Notes: generated by a model not told the origin, from the letters alone. A stretch of DNA of 64,000 bases from Tenuifilum sp040752515 (GCA_040752515.1 JBFMGQ010000003.1:1-64000); one strand, 5' to 3'. Shown: positions 45,275 to 55,061, counted from the first letter of the stretch. Numbers and translations are program-made.

Positions 45275-48115
45275 ATGGAGCTGTTACCGTTTCTCGAGGA
45301 AGTTGCTGAGCATTTAAAATTGACCCATGGTAGTGCCATCTCAAACCTAACGCTGGTATTCCCAAACCGAAGAGCTTCGTTATTTTTCAGTCAATACCTA
45401 AGCAAGCATATTGATAAGCCCATATGGTTGCCCGAAGTTACAACAATTAGCAACCTAATGTTTACCTATGCAGGTGTTAAACCTGCCGATCTGTTAATGC
45501 TAAACTATAAGCTTTACAAGGCATATACTCAAACTACTAATAGCCCTGAACCATACGATGAGTTCTACTTTTGGGGGAATATTATGCTTGCCGACTTTGA
45601 CCAGCTCGACAAATACCTGGTTGACCCTCAAAAGCTATTTACCAATATCAACGACCTAAAGGTAATTGCTCAACAATTCAACGAATTTGATGAAGAAACA
45701 TTAGCTATTATCAAGAGGTTTGTAAATATTTTTCCACATGAGGGCGAATCGCTGATTCAATCGCAATACTCAAAAATTTGGGCAAATCTTTACGGAATAT
45801 ATAGCACTCTCACCCACAGCTTGATATCGGAAGGTATAGCCTACGAAGGTCTTGCATACCGCATTGCAGCCAACAATTTATCAAAAAGTGATAGCCCTGC
45901 TCCAGACAAAACTTATGTTTTCATTGGTTTTAATGCCCTTAGCGAATCGGAGAAACGGCTGTTTTTACATTTAAAAAATCAGAATAAAGCAATTTTCTAC
46001 TGGGATTACGACAACTACTACGTCAATGATAACCAAGTGGAACACGAGGCTGGCCTTTTCATGCGCCAAAATCTCAAAAACTTTCCAAATGCTCTAAGCA
46101 ATGCAAGCTATAACTTCATTAAGAGTAACAATACTAGTAAAAAGATTTCGCTTATTGCATCGCCATCGGAAGTTACCCAAACCAAGATTGTTCCTGAGCT
46201 GCTGGATAAGTTAGGCATTAACAACACTAACGAACTTACCACGGCGATAGTTTTACCCGACGAAAAGCTTCTGCTTCCACTACTCACGGCATTGCCCGAT
46301 AAATACCGCAATGCGAATATTACCTTGGAATACCCGCTGCGCGAAACATCGGCCTACTCATTTATAGATGCGCTGCTCAGCCTCCAAAAACTAAGCGACA
46401 AACAAAACAAATTTTACTATCGCGATGTATTGCTAATACTATCGCACCCTTACATTCAACATGTTTGCCCTGAGGAAGCGGAAAAAGTCAGGAACACCAT
46501 TATTGACAGGCAGTTGCTTAACGTTACGCCCGAAACCTTTGCAGGAAACAATATCTTGGAACAAATCTTCAAGCCAGTAACCAATGGCTCTGCGCTGGCA
46601 AATTATCTTGGCGCATGCATAAACACAATTGTAAACCAGATAATCCCTGAAATTGATGCTAACAACGATAGGCTAAAGCTTGAAGTTGAATACCTGCTTA
46701 CCATCAATCAGGCCTTAAAGCGTTTAAATTCAGTGATATCAGAGATTAAAGATGATTACTCAAACAAAACGTTTCGTTCATACCTAACCAAAGCCCTTGC
46801 CGAGCAAAGGGTTTCGTTCATTGGTGAACCACTATCGGGCATTCAAATCATGGGGTTTTTGGAAACCCGCAATCTTGACTTCAAAAACATAATTATACTC
46901 TCCGTGAACGATAGCCTTTTACCCAGAGGCAACTTTAGCCCATCATTTATTACACCTTCGATAAGAAAAGCTTATGGATTGCCCGACTACACCCATCAAA
47001 ATGCCATATACGCATACTACTTTTACCGCTTAATACAACGTGCCGAGAATATCTACCTAATTTACACCAATAAAACCGAAGGCATGAAATCGGGTGAGTT
47101 GAGTCGATTTGTAGAGCAACTCCGTAAGGAAGCGGAGTTAGACATCGAGGAACTTACATACACTTTTGAACTTGGCACAAGCACCGAAAAACCAATTAAA
47201 GTCGATAAAAACGAAGCCATAGTAAACAAATTGAATAAATACCTGGAAACAACCAGAAATGGTAAATACCTTTCACCATCGGCCCTATCGGAATACAAGA
47301 ACTGTTCGCTTCGATTCTTTTTCCATAGAGTGATGGAAATTACAGCCCCTGATGAGCTAGAGGAGGAACTCGATGCTATGGGCATTGGTAATGTATTCCA
47401 TAAAACCATGGAAGATATTTACAACGATTTGGTAGGCAAAGAGGTAACAAAAGAACTAATTCAGACCAAGCTTAACAACTCAAAATTAATAGCCGATAGT
47501 GTTTTTAAGGCCTTCAAGGATATCAGCCAATTCAATGGAACAATCGATGAGCTGAATGGGAGAAACAGGTTGCTGCTTGAAAGAGTTAACTGGATGGTTA
47601 GTAATACCCTAAAAACCGACCTTAACCGAACGCCATACAAACTGTTGGCAATAGAAGAAGAGGTTGAAACCATCATACCAATTGAATTCAGCGGCGGTTC
47701 CATTAATATCCGCCTTGGTGGCAAAATTGACCGATTGGAGCAGAGAAACGGCAAATTTACCATTGTAGATTTTAAAACCGGCAAATACGATGCCGTTAAA
47801 ACAAAAATTGATAGCATAGCCGAATTTGATGGAAAAACCGAAAAGGACGGAATTTTTCAGCAGCTGATTTACAAGTATATCTACTCACAAAAGAATGGCA
47901 TAGATGTATCGAGAATTGATATTCTGCTTTGGTATGTTCGATACACCGAAGGAATACCAACTACCCATATACCCGAATCCGTTCAATTTTGGAATGAATT
48001 TATCAGCTATCTTAATGAACAAATTGCCCATATAGTTGACAACAAGTCATTTACACAAACATCAAACACTAAACTGTGTGAAAACTGCGACTACAATTCC
48101 ATTTGTAACAGATAA
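45275..48115 (+). CDS. PD-(D/E)XK nuclease subunit (AddB-like)
   Basis: 946 residues. An inactivated helicase-like body without Walker A (it begins LTLVFPNRRASLFFSQYL) and a C-terminal RecB-type nuclease with GGKIDRLEQ, IVDFKTGKYD and QQLIYKYIYS. Four Cys placed as in AddB, one in EYKNCSLRFFFHR and three in LCENCDYNSICNR, should bind a 4Fe-4S cluster. Partner of the helicase at 38985-42173. Confidence 0.88.
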   Translation: MELLPFLEEVAEHLKLTHGSAISNLTLVFPNRRASLFFSQYLSKHIDKPIWLPEVTTISNLMFTYAGVKPADLLMLNYKLYKAYTQTTNSPEPYDEFYFWGNIMLADFDQLDKYLVDPQKLFTNINDLKVIAQQFNEFDEETLAIIKRFVNIFPHEGESLIQSQYSKIWANLYGIYSTLTHSLISEGIAYEGLAYRIAANNLSKSDSPAPDKTYVFIGFNALSESEKRLFLHLKNQNKAIFYWDYDNYYVNDNQVEHEAGLFMRQNLKNFPNALSNASYNFIKSNNTSKKISLIASPSEVTQTKIVPELLDKLGINNTNELTTAIVLPDEKLLLPLLTALPDKYRNANITLEYPLRETSAYSFIDALLSLQKLSDKQNKFYYRDVLLILSHPYIQHVCPEEAEKVRNTIIDRQLLNVTPETFAGNNILEQIFKPVTNGSALANYLGACINTIVNQIIPEIDANNDRLKLEVEYLLTINQALKRLNSVISEIKDDYSNKTFRSYLTKALAEQRVSFIGEPLSGIQIMGFLETRNLDFKNIIILSVNDSLLPRGNFSPSFITPSIRKAYGLPDYTHQNAIYAYYFYRLIQRAENIYLIYTNKTEGMKSGELSRFVEQLRKEAELDIEELTYTFELGTSTEKPIKVDKNEAIVNKLNKYLETTRNGKYLSPSALSEYKNCSLRFFFHRVMEITAPDELEEELDAMGIGNVFHKTMEDIYNDLVGKEVTKELIQTKLNNSKLIADSVFKAFKDISQFNGTIDELNGRNRLLLERVNWMVSNTLKTDLNRTPYKLLAIEEEVETIIPIEFSGGSINIRLGGKIDRLEQRNGKFTIVDFKTGKYDAVKTKIDSIAEFDGKTEKDGIFQQLIYKYIYSQKNGIDVSRIDILLWYVRYTEGIPTTHIPESVQFWNEFISYLNEQIAHIVDNKSFTQTSNTKLCENCDYNSICNR

Positions 48116-48159
48116 CCGTTAAACTATGATATAAATCATCGATATCAAGAGTTTTTATA

Positions 48160-48190
48160 TTGACATTGAAGCCATTTCAGCGTAAGTTTG
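48160..48190 (+). promoter_or_regulatory. Promoter of the porin-like gene
   Basis: -33 TTG (48160-48162), 20-base spacer, -7 TAAGTTTG (48183-48190). Start of transcription near 48197. Confidence 0.6.
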
Positions 48191-48214
48191 CTTTAAACAC
48201 AAACTTAAAAATCC

Positions 48215-48934
48215 ATGAAAAAGTTAATTTTTCCTCTACTAATGCTTCTATTGGCTTTTAGCCTTAAAGCACAGGAAGAAACTAACGCTAAAAATGATAT
48301 CGGCCTTGATTTGCGTATCGATATGGTTAGCCGTTACCTTTGGCGTGGACTTTTGCTCGATAACAATCCATGCATACAGCCCGACCTATCGGTAAGCATT
48401 GGTAATTTTACCATAGGAAGTTGGGCTTCGTATGGCTACAACAGCAACTACCCCGAAATTGACCTTTACATAACCTACGAATTTGGCCCACTCTCGTTCA
48501 CAGTTTTCGATTACTACAACGAGGATGAAACCGATTTACCGTCAATCAAGTACTTTACGTGGGATCGCCAAATAACTGGCCATGCCCTTGAGGGCACCAT
48601 TGCCTGGAATGGAACCGAGAGTTTTCCCCTAAGAGCACTGGCTGCCACATTCTTTTACGGAAACGATCGGGATGCCGATGGCAAACAGTACTACTCAACT
48701 TATTTTGAAGTAGGTTATCCGTTCACTCTAAATGACTATGATTTAGAACTATTTGCAGGTGGAACACCTGCAAAAGGTCTTTACCACACAAATGCAAATG
48801 TTGTGAACATAGGCATTTCCGCTAGCAAAGAAATTAAGTTTACTGAAAATTTTACATTACCAATAAAAGGATCTTTTGTAGTTAATCCGGCCCAAGAAAA
48901 CGTGTTCTTTGTCGTTGGCATTACATTGCAGTAA
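48215..48934 (+). CDS. TorF-like putative outer-membrane porin
   Basis: 239 residues. Signal peptide ending LKAQE, then alternating amphipathic strands (DLRIDMVSRYLWRGL, FTIGSWASYGYNS, YYSTYFEVGYPF) ending in a strand VFFVVGITLQ. This fits a small outer-membrane beta-barrel of the TorF type; SRYLWRG is a typical first-strand motif of that group. Single gene with its own promoter and terminator. Confidence 0.65.
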   Translation: MKKLIFPLLMLLLAFSLKAQEETNAKNDIGLDLRIDMVSRYLWRGLLLDNNPCIQPDLSVSIGNFTIGSWASYGYNSNYPEIDLYITYEFGPLSFTVFDYYNEDETDLPSIKYFTWDRQITGHALEGTIAWNGTESFPLRALAATFFYGNDRDADGKQYYSTYFEVGYPFTLNDYDLELFAGGTPAKGLYHTNANVVNIGISASKEIKFTENFTLPIKGSFVVNPAQENVFFVVGITLQ

Positions 48935-48946
48935 ATAAAATCAGTT

Positions 48947-48988
48947 CCCAATTAAAGAGCCTCCCGTTTGGGAGGCTCTTTAATTGGG
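48947..48988. terminator. Long perfect bidirectional terminator
   Basis: A perfect 19-bp inverted repeat (arms 48947-48965 and 48970-48988) with loop GTTT between the convergent porin-like and nitroreductase genes. The AT flanks supply T runs on both strands. Confidence 0.9.
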
Positions 48989-49001
48989 ATAAACTTTTAT
49001 G

Positions 49002-49553
49002 CTATAAAACCCTAAGCACCTTTTCAATTTCCATCCTTGACCGCTGCGATAGCTCCCTTTGCTTGTTTTGTGGACTCAAGTTTTCCACTTTACCGGGCTT
49101 ACCCAAAGCTGTTACCGCACCAATTTCAAGGTTATCACCAAGTTCCAGAACCTTTCTGATTTCGTTGTGGTCAAAACCACCCATCATATGCGTAACATAA
49201 CCCATCGATTGTGCTTGCAGCAAAAACATTGCGGTTGCCATGCCCAAATCGTGCAGGGCATAGTAGTTAGGCCCAACAACTTTTGTATAGTTTTTCCGTG
49301 CAGCGGAAACTACCAAAGCCCCAGCATTCCTAGCCCATTCCTGATTGGCAGGAGCCAAAGTGCTGAGTACACTATTAAACGCCTCCGTGTTATTTCGGTT
49401 TGCAACAATGAACTGCCATGGTTGCTCATTATATGCCGATGGAGCGAAGGATGCAGCTCTAAATATTTGAAGCAGATGATCCTGCGGTATTGGCTCAGGG
49501 CTAAAGGCCATAGCGCTTCGGCGTTGCTGAATTGATGATATAATATCGTTCAT
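49002..49553 (-). CDS. Nitroreductase family FMN protein
   Basis: 183 residues. Typical start IQQRRSAMAFSPEPIP (FMN phosphate contact), FAPSAYNEQPWQFIVA, and the C-terminal GAVTALGKPGKVENL where the flavin-binding Gly-Lys occurs. Acts as a dimer reducing quinones or nitro compounds with NAD(P)H; substrate not predictable. Confidence 0.9.
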   Translation of the reverse strand: MNDIISSIQQRRSAMAFSPEPIPQDHLLQIFRAASFAPSAYNEQPWQFIVANRNNTEAFNSVLSTLAPANQEWARNAGALVVSAARKNYTKVVGPNYYALHDLGMATAMFLLQAQSMGYVTHMMGGFDHNEIRKVLELGDNLEIGAVTALGKPGKVENLSPQNKQRELSQRSRMEIEKVLRVL

Positions 49554-49835
49554 TTACCGTTAATGTTTAAAATGTTTTTGAAAATAACAAGTTAAAATCA
49601 TTTTAGTTTAGTAAAAATTCCTTATTGCATCAGCAATGAAAAATGTTGCTACAACACAAATATCGATTTCCCTGAATTCATAACATAAAAATGACTTTAA
49701 CTATTTGGGATTACTATTGTTTTCGGACGTTTACTGATTTATGTTTCTTAACATATTATACTTGTGTTAGTAACCCTTTGAAATTTGGCTAACAATACTT
49801 AACCTTGCAAATAGATAATTAACTGATTAACCGAG

Positions 49836-49990
49836 ATTAGTCAATAGAAATACAAAAACATTTAAATGACTTGTTTCTATCGACTTAACTAGGTAATCCC
49901 GACTTATCAAAATTTTTCATTCCGAAGTTTCGGAATGAATAGATTTTGTTAGTCGATTCGTCAATTGATTTTTCAATTGACAAATTTGAG
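49836..49990 (+). repeat. Structured intergenic repeat, copy A (upstream of rocD)
   Basis: Shares about 115 nt (49870-49985) with 58570-58687 at about 85 percent identity with one indel. The stretch 49892-49911 is almost unchanged in both. Internal pairings: GTCAATAGAAA with TTTCTATCGAC (49840-49884), CATTCCGAA with TTCGGAATG (49919-49938), GTCAATTGA with TCAATTGAC (49960-49981), and a possible long-range ATCGACTTAAC with GTTAGTCGAT. The rest of the gap (49554-49835) shows nothing I can name. Confidence 0.75.
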
Positions 49991-50045
49991 ATTAATAGCA
50001 ATATAATTTCTAAATATCAACACACAACTTAAAAACACGAAAGGT

Positions 50046-51266
50046 ATGAGCAAAATGACACCAAAGGATTACATGGAGCGCGAAAGTAAATATGGCGCCC
50101 ATAACTACCACCCACTGCCCGTAGTTTTGGAACGTGGTCAAGGCGTTTACTTGTGGGATGTTGAAGGCAAGCGTTATTATGATTTCCTTTCGGCCTACTC
50201 AGCCGTTAACCAGGGACATTGCCACCCTAAAATTATAAAAGCAATGTGCGAACAGGCACAAAAGCTTACGCTTACTTCACGTGCATTTTACAACAATGTT
50301 TTGGGCGAGTTCGAGGAGTATGTTACCAAATACTTTGGCTATGACAAGGTTTTGCCAATGAACACTGGAGCCGAAGCCGACGAAACCGCGCTTAAGCTAT
50401 GCCGCCGTTGGGCATACGATGTTAAAGGGATTAAGGATGGCGAGGCCAAAATTATAGTTTGCGAGAACAACTTCCATGGCCGTACCATAACCATAATCTC
50501 AATGTCCACCGACCCCGATTCCTATGGCGGGTTCGGACCATACACTCCAGGTTTTATAAAGATTCCATATAACGATATTCCAGCCCTTGAAAAAGCATTG
50601 CAGGATCCTAACGTAGCCGGTTTCCTTGTTGAACCCATCCAGGGCGAAGCAGGCGTTTTTGTTCCCGATGAAGGTTACCTCAAAAAAGCATACGACCTCT
50701 GCAAAAAGCACAATGTGCTTTTCATAGCCGACGAGGTTCAAACAGGTATTGCACGTACTGGCAAGATGCTTGCTTGCGACCACGAAGGTGTTCGCCCCGA
50801 TATCCTAATCCTTGGTAAAGCCATTTCAGGTGGCGCCATGCCCGTTTCATGTGTACTAGCCGATGATGAAATTATGCTTACCATTAAACCGGGTGAGCAC
50901 GGTTCAACCTTTGGTGGAAACCCACTTGCCGGCAAGGTTGCCATTGCTGCACTCGAGGTAGTAAAAGAAGAAAAACTAGCTGAAAATGCTGACCGCTTGG
51001 GTAAAATCTTCCGCGATGAAATGAATAGCATCAAGAGCGATATGATTGAACTTGTTCGCGGTAAAGGGCTGCTTAACGCAGTGGTAATTCGCAACAAGCC
51101 CGGCAAAACCGCTTGGGATGTTTGCCTTTCCATGGCCGAAAAGGGCGTTCTTGCTAAACCCACCCACGGAAACATCATCCGTTTTGCACCGCCACTTGTT
51201 ATTACCGAGGAACAACTTCGCGAGGCTATTGGCCTTATCAAGGAAGCCTTTAAGCAGTTTGAATAA
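50046..51266 (+). CDS. rocD: Ornithine aminotransferase
   Basis: 406 residues, class III PLP aminotransferase converting ornithine and 2-oxoglutarate to glutamate semialdehyde. PLP Lys is in LILGKAISGGAMPVS (about residue 258). YGAHNYHPLPVVLERGQGVYLWDVEG, NTGAEADETALKLCRRW and VEPIQGEAGV are signatures separating it from acetylornithine aminotransferase. Lies about 60 bases after the conserved intergenic repeat copy A. Confidence 0.95.
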   Translation: MSKMTPKDYMERESKYGAHNYHPLPVVLERGQGVYLWDVEGKRYYDFLSAYSAVNQGHCHPKIIKAMCEQAQKLTLTSRAFYNNVLGEFEEYVTKYFGYDKVLPMNTGAEADETALKLCRRWAYDVKGIKDGEAKIIVCENNFHGRTITIISMSTDPDSYGGFGPYTPGFIKIPYNDIPALEKALQDPNVAGFLVEPIQGEAGVFVPDEGYLKKAYDLCKKHNVLFIADEVQTGIARTGKMLACDHEGVRPDILILGKAISGGAMPVSCVLADDEIMLTIKPGEHGSTFGGNPLAGKVAIAALEVVKEEKLAENADRLGKIFRDEMNSIKSDMIELVRGKGLLNAVVIRNKPGKTAWDVCLSMAEKGVLAKPTHGNIIRFAPPLVITEEQLREAIGLIKEAFKQFE

Positions 51267-51287
51267 AAGAAATATTCGACCTACAAG

Positions 51288-51317
51288 AAAGGTGACACAG
51301 GTGTGTCACCTTTTTTT
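51288..51317 (+). terminator. rocD terminator
   Basis: Stem GGTGACAC/GTGTCACC (extended by AAA/TTT) with loop AGGT and a T run of seven. Confidence 0.85.
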
Positions 51318-51318
51318 A

Positions 51319-51531
51319 TTACCGCAGGTAACCGGTTCCCCTTTCCTTTACCACCCGAATAAAGTTATCGATCGACCTATCATAGCCGCTCTCAATGTCG
51401 GCTGGAAAATAACATGCCGGTAATTCACCATTCCTGCGATGATAGGCTAAACAATCGCAACAAACACCATGCTTGCCGCATGGGTAGGAACAATTGCAAA
51501 ACTTTGAATTACTATCTTTTTTGCATTCCAT
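51319..51531 (-). CDS. DUF6485-like small Cys-rich protein
   Basis: 70 residues from the ATG at 51531 (MECKKD). Seven Cys in the first half: FCNCSYPCGKHGVCCDCLAYH, then the conserved ELPACYFP and YDRSIDNFIR. Pattern of a small zinc-binding domain found in many anaerobes; function unknown. Convergent with rocD, its stop lying just past the rocD terminator. Confidence 0.75.
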   Translation of the reverse strand: MECKKDSNSKFCNCSYPCGKHGVCCDCLAYHRRNGELPACYFPADIESGYDRSIDNFIRVVKERGTGYLR

Positions 51532-51601
51532 GGTTAATACTTTTTTCAACAGCAAAAATACCCCATTATCAAAAAAAACTGCACTAAACTTTTAAATCTA
51601 A

Positions 51602-51632
51602 TTGTAATCTAATTTACGAATTTGCATTTTTG
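51602..51632 (+). promoter_or_regulatory. Candidate promoter of the gluzincin gene
   Basis: -33 TTG (51602-51604), 20-base spacer, -7 CATTTTTG (51625-51632, one mismatch to TAnnTTTG). Start near 51639, 26 bases before the ATG. Confidence 0.45.
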
Positions 51633-51664
51633 TAACAACATTGTTAAACTTAAACCAACTCACC

Positions 51665-53719
51665 ATGAGAAAAACATTTACACTAATAACCATTGCAACA
51701 GCATTGCTTATGGCACAATGCAAACAACCTGAGCAAAAGGTGGACGTATCGCCTATTAGCGATGCCACTGTGAAAAAAGTTACTACTGAACTGGTAAAAC
51801 AGCACGGCGATGCCCATAAGGAAAGGATTGAACGTGGTGTTGCCCAAGTAGCAATGCTTTGGAGAGCTACCGATGGCACCGAAGCCGATTTTGAAAAACT
51901 TTGCACCACTCAGTTTGTATCGGATGAGGCAGCATTGGAACAGCTATTCAGCAAGCTGTCATATGGATTTGAAATGCTTAACGGATACTTCATCCTGCTG
52001 AGCAAGGAACTTATGAAGCCATTACACCTCGATATGGGGCCCGTTACCCCAATCGACGAACTTTTTGGATCGTACAATGCGGCAGCTCACCTCAACGACG
52101 ACCTTTACAGCAATAAAATTGCCTTTATTACGGCGCTTAACTTCCCATACTACACCCTTAAGGAAAAAACCGAGCGGGGAGAAAACTGGAGTCGTAAGCA
52201 GTGGGCTTACGCGCGAATGGGCGATATGTTCACCAGTCGAGTTCCTGCTCAACTCCTGCAGAACTTTTCCACCGTAAACACCAATGCCGATACTTACATC
52301 AGCGAGTACAACATCTACATGGGCAACCTTATTGACGAAAAGGGTCAAACCATGTTCCCTGCCGATATGAAGCTAATCTCGCACTGGGGACTTCGTGATG
52401 AGCTAAAATCGCAGTATGCCAATAAGGAGAATGGCCTTGCCCATCAGCAAATGATATACCAGGTGATGAAGCGAATAATCGATCAGTCCATACCCCAGCA
52501 GGTTATTAACAGCAACGAGTATCAGTGGAACCCATACACCAACAGCGTAACCAAGGAGGGAAAAGAAATTCAAGTAACATCCGAGCCCAATACACGCTAT
52601 CAACACGTTATCAATCAGTTCAAGGCACTAAAAGCTATTGACGAGTACACCCCAATGATGCCTACTTATATCCAACGCAAATTCGAAGGCGAATTTGAAC
52701 TGCCTGTCGATGAGGTAGAGCAACTTTTCATCAATCTAGTATCATCTAAGGAGGTTCGTGAAACCGGAAAACTCATAAGCAAACGTCTGGGACGCCCCTT
52801 ACAACCCTTTGACATTTGGTACGATGGATTTAAAGCTCGCAGCGGGATACCCGCCGAAAAGCTTGATGCCATTACCACTAAACGTTTCCCCAATGCTCAA
52901 GCTTTTGAGGCAGAAATGCCCAATATTCTCACCTCGCTGGGATGGAGCAAAGAAAAAGCAAAATTTATTGCCGACAGGGTTAAGGTAGAAGCTTCGCGCG
53001 GCGCAGGCCATGCCTGGGGAGCCGAAATGCGTAAGGATGTTGCCCTACTCCGCACCCGCGTTCCTGCCTCGGGCATGAACTACAAGGGTTTCAACATCGC
53101 CATGCATGAGTTTGGCCACAATGTGGAGCAAACCATTACCCTGCACGACGTTGATTACTACATGATGCATGGCGTTCCCAATACTGCTTTTACCGAGGCC
53201 TTGGCATTCGTATTCCAAAAACGCGACCTTGACGTTCTGGGGATGAAAGAGGTAAATCCCGACAAGGAATACCTTGAAACCCTCGACAACCTCTGGTCGT
53301 GCTACGAAATTATGGGTGTATCGCTGGTTGATATCAACCTTTGGAAGTGGTTATACAACAATCCCAATGCTACAGCCGAGGAGGTACGTAATGCTACCCT
53401 TACCATTGCCCGCGACATCTGGAACAAGTACTACGCCGATGTATTTGGTAGCACCGATGAACCCATACTTGCCATATACTCACACATGATTGATAATCCG
53501 CTTTACTTATCGGCATACCCCATAGGTCATCTTATCGATTTTCAGCTGGAAAAACAGTTCCGTGGCCGCTCATTTGCAGCCGAGGTTGAACGGATTTACT
53601 CGCAGGGCCGTTTAATTCCGCAACTCTGGCTTAAGAAAGGTGTTGGTGAACCGCTATCGGTTACTCCTATTCTTGAGGCATCGGCAGTAGCCGTTCAAAA
53701 GCTCTCCGAGAAAAAGTAA
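51665..53719 (+). CDS. Gluzincin-type zinc metallopeptidase lipoprotein
   Basis: 684 residues from the ATG at 51665 (MRKTFTLITI); a TTG eight codons earlier is unlikely. Signal peptide with lipobox LMAQC. A long helical region, then HEFGH (in NIAMHEFGHNVEQT) with the downstream Glu in NTAFTEALAFVFQKR: the zinc ligands of gluzincins, with overall helical shape like M3/M2 peptidases. Periplasmic oligopeptide cleavage is inferred. Confidence 0.8.
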   Translation: MRKTFTLITIATALLMAQCKQPEQKVDVSPISDATVKKVTTELVKQHGDAHKERIERGVAQVAMLWRATDGTEADFEKLCTTQFVSDEAALEQLFSKLSYGFEMLNGYFILLSKELMKPLHLDMGPVTPIDELFGSYNAAAHLNDDLYSNKIAFITALNFPYYTLKEKTERGENWSRKQWAYARMGDMFTSRVPAQLLQNFSTVNTNADTYISEYNIYMGNLIDEKGQTMFPADMKLISHWGLRDELKSQYANKENGLAHQQMIYQVMKRIIDQSIPQQVINSNEYQWNPYTNSVTKEGKEIQVTSEPNTRYQHVINQFKALKAIDEYTPMMPTYIQRKFEGEFELPVDEVEQLFINLVSSKEVRETGKLISKRLGRPLQPFDIWYDGFKARSGIPAEKLDAITTKRFPNAQAFEAEMPNILTSLGWSKEKAKFIADRVKVEASRGAGHAWGAEMRKDVALLRTRVPASGMNYKGFNIAMHEFGHNVEQTITLHDVDYYMMHGVPNTAFTEALAFVFQKRDLDVLGMKEVNPDKEYLETLDNLWSCYEIMGVSLVDINLWKWLYNNPNATAEEVRNATLTIARDIWNKYYADVFGSTDEPILAIYSHMIDNPLYLSAYPIGHLIDFQLEKQFRGRSFAAEVERIYSQGRLIPQLWLKKGVGEPLSVTPILEASAVAVQKLSEKK

Positions 53720-53737
53720 ATTAATCCAATAAAACAT

Positions 53738-53766
53738 AAAAGCCGTCCGCAGCAGGACGGCTTTTT
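53738..53766. terminator. Terminator between gluzincin and MFS genes
   Basis: Stem AAAAGCCGTCC / GGACGGCTTTT with a six-base loop and T run; flanked by convergent genes. Confidence 0.85.
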
Positions 53767-53786
53767 AATTTTATACCTGAACAGTT

Positions 53787-55058
53787 TTAATGGTTGTTTT
53801 CAAACCTTTTTACAGTCTGAGCGATTGTTCCATATTTCCTACCGAATAGAACTACTGCTAACAGGCAAAGCAATCCCGATATGGCAAGCGTTAGCTGTAC
53901 CCCAACTGTGGGGCTAATTGAGCCAAGTAAAAGGCTGCCAAGAGGCGTAATGCCCATAAACGACAAGCCATAGAGTGCAACCACTCTCCCCCGTTTATCC
54001 TCATCAACAATGTGCTGTAAAAGAGTGTTTGTTGCAGCAAACTGCACAATCATACCAAACCCGGTAAAAAATATCACCAAAAGCGAAACCGGTGTAATTG
54101 TTGAAAGCGAGAAAGTAAACAATCCAATACCAAAAAGAATGGAAGATACCAGAATAATTTTGGGTAAACTTCTAATGCTTTTCCTTGAAGCTAGGAAGAA
54201 TGCACCCACCAATGCTCCTGCACCAAGCGATCCGGTTAAAAAGCCAAGCAGTTGCGAGTTTCCATGAAGGATATCGCGAGCGAAAACAGGCATAAAAACC
54301 TGAAACGGCAAACCAATAAAGCCAATTGCCGAGATTAGCAAAAGCAGATATCTTATTGTCTTGTTCCTGAATGAATACTTTAACCCCTCAGCCAATTCCT
54401 GTAAAATAGAACCTTTATGATGATGAACATTTAAAGGTTTCACCCTCATCCACAGTAACGATGCTATCACCGCCATAAAGCTAAAGCCATTGATTACAAA
54501 GCACCAGCCCTCGCCCACCCAAGCAATTATGAACCCTCCAATGGTAGGGCCAATAAAGCGCGCTGAGTTAATTAGAGTTGAATTTAGCGCTATGGCATTC
54601 TGAAGTAAATCCCTATCGTCCACCATTTCGAGCAGGAAAGCGTGACGGAAAGGGGTATCGAAGGCAAGGGCAACTCCATTGATTACAGCAATCAGAATAA
54701 TATGCCAAATTTGAATAACATTGGCTAGGTAAAGAATTGCAAGCGTAAAAGCCATAACCATAGACAATGCCTGGGAGCCAATTAATACCATCCTTCGGTT
54801 TACCCTATCGGCATAAACTCCGGCAATTGGGGTAAGAAAAAGCGATGGTATCTGTCCGGCAAATCCAATAACCCCGAGCAGAAAGGGCGAATTGGTTAAC
54901 CTGTATATAAGCCAGCCAAGAGCAAGGTTCTGAATATAAGTCCCCATGAGCGAAACAATCTGCCCATAAAAGAACTTCTTGAAGTTGGGACTTCTTAAAG
55001 CCCTAAAAGCAAAACCAACACGATTAAAGTAAGAACGTATATCGACATACCTGAACAT
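53787..55058 (-). CDS. MFS transporter (EntS-like MFS_3)
   Basis: 423 residues and twelve helices. FKKFFYGQIVSLMGTYIQNLALGWLIYRLT and ITPIAGVYADRVNRRMVLIGSQ (loop 2-3 MFS motif) mark the MFS_3 branch that includes the enterobactin exporter EntS. Substrate unknown; no siderophore genes are nearby. Its stop-codon side faces the gluzincin gene and its start is three bases after the PAP2 gene stop, so it is probably co-transcribed with that gene. Confidence 0.88.
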   Translation of the reverse strand: MFRYVDIRSYFNRVGFAFRALRSPNFKKFFYGQIVSLMGTYIQNLALGWLIYRLTNSPFLLGVIGFAGQIPSLFLTPIAGVYADRVNRRMVLIGSQALSMVMAFTLAILYLANVIQIWHIILIAVINGVALAFDTPFRHAFLLEMVDDRDLLQNAIALNSTLINSARFIGPTIGGFIIAWVGEGWCFVINGFSFMAVIASLLWMRVKPLNVHHHKGSILQELAEGLKYSFRNKTIRYLLLLISAIGFIGLPFQVFMPVFARDILHGNSQLLGFLTGSLGAGALVGAFFLASRKSIRSLPKIILVSSILFGIGLFTFSLSTITPVSLLVIFFTGFGMIVQFAATNTLLQHIVDEDKRGRVVALYGLSFMGITPLGSLLLGSISPTVGVQLTLAISGLLCLLAVVLFGRKYGTIAQTVKRFENNH

Positions 55059-55061
55059 ACC

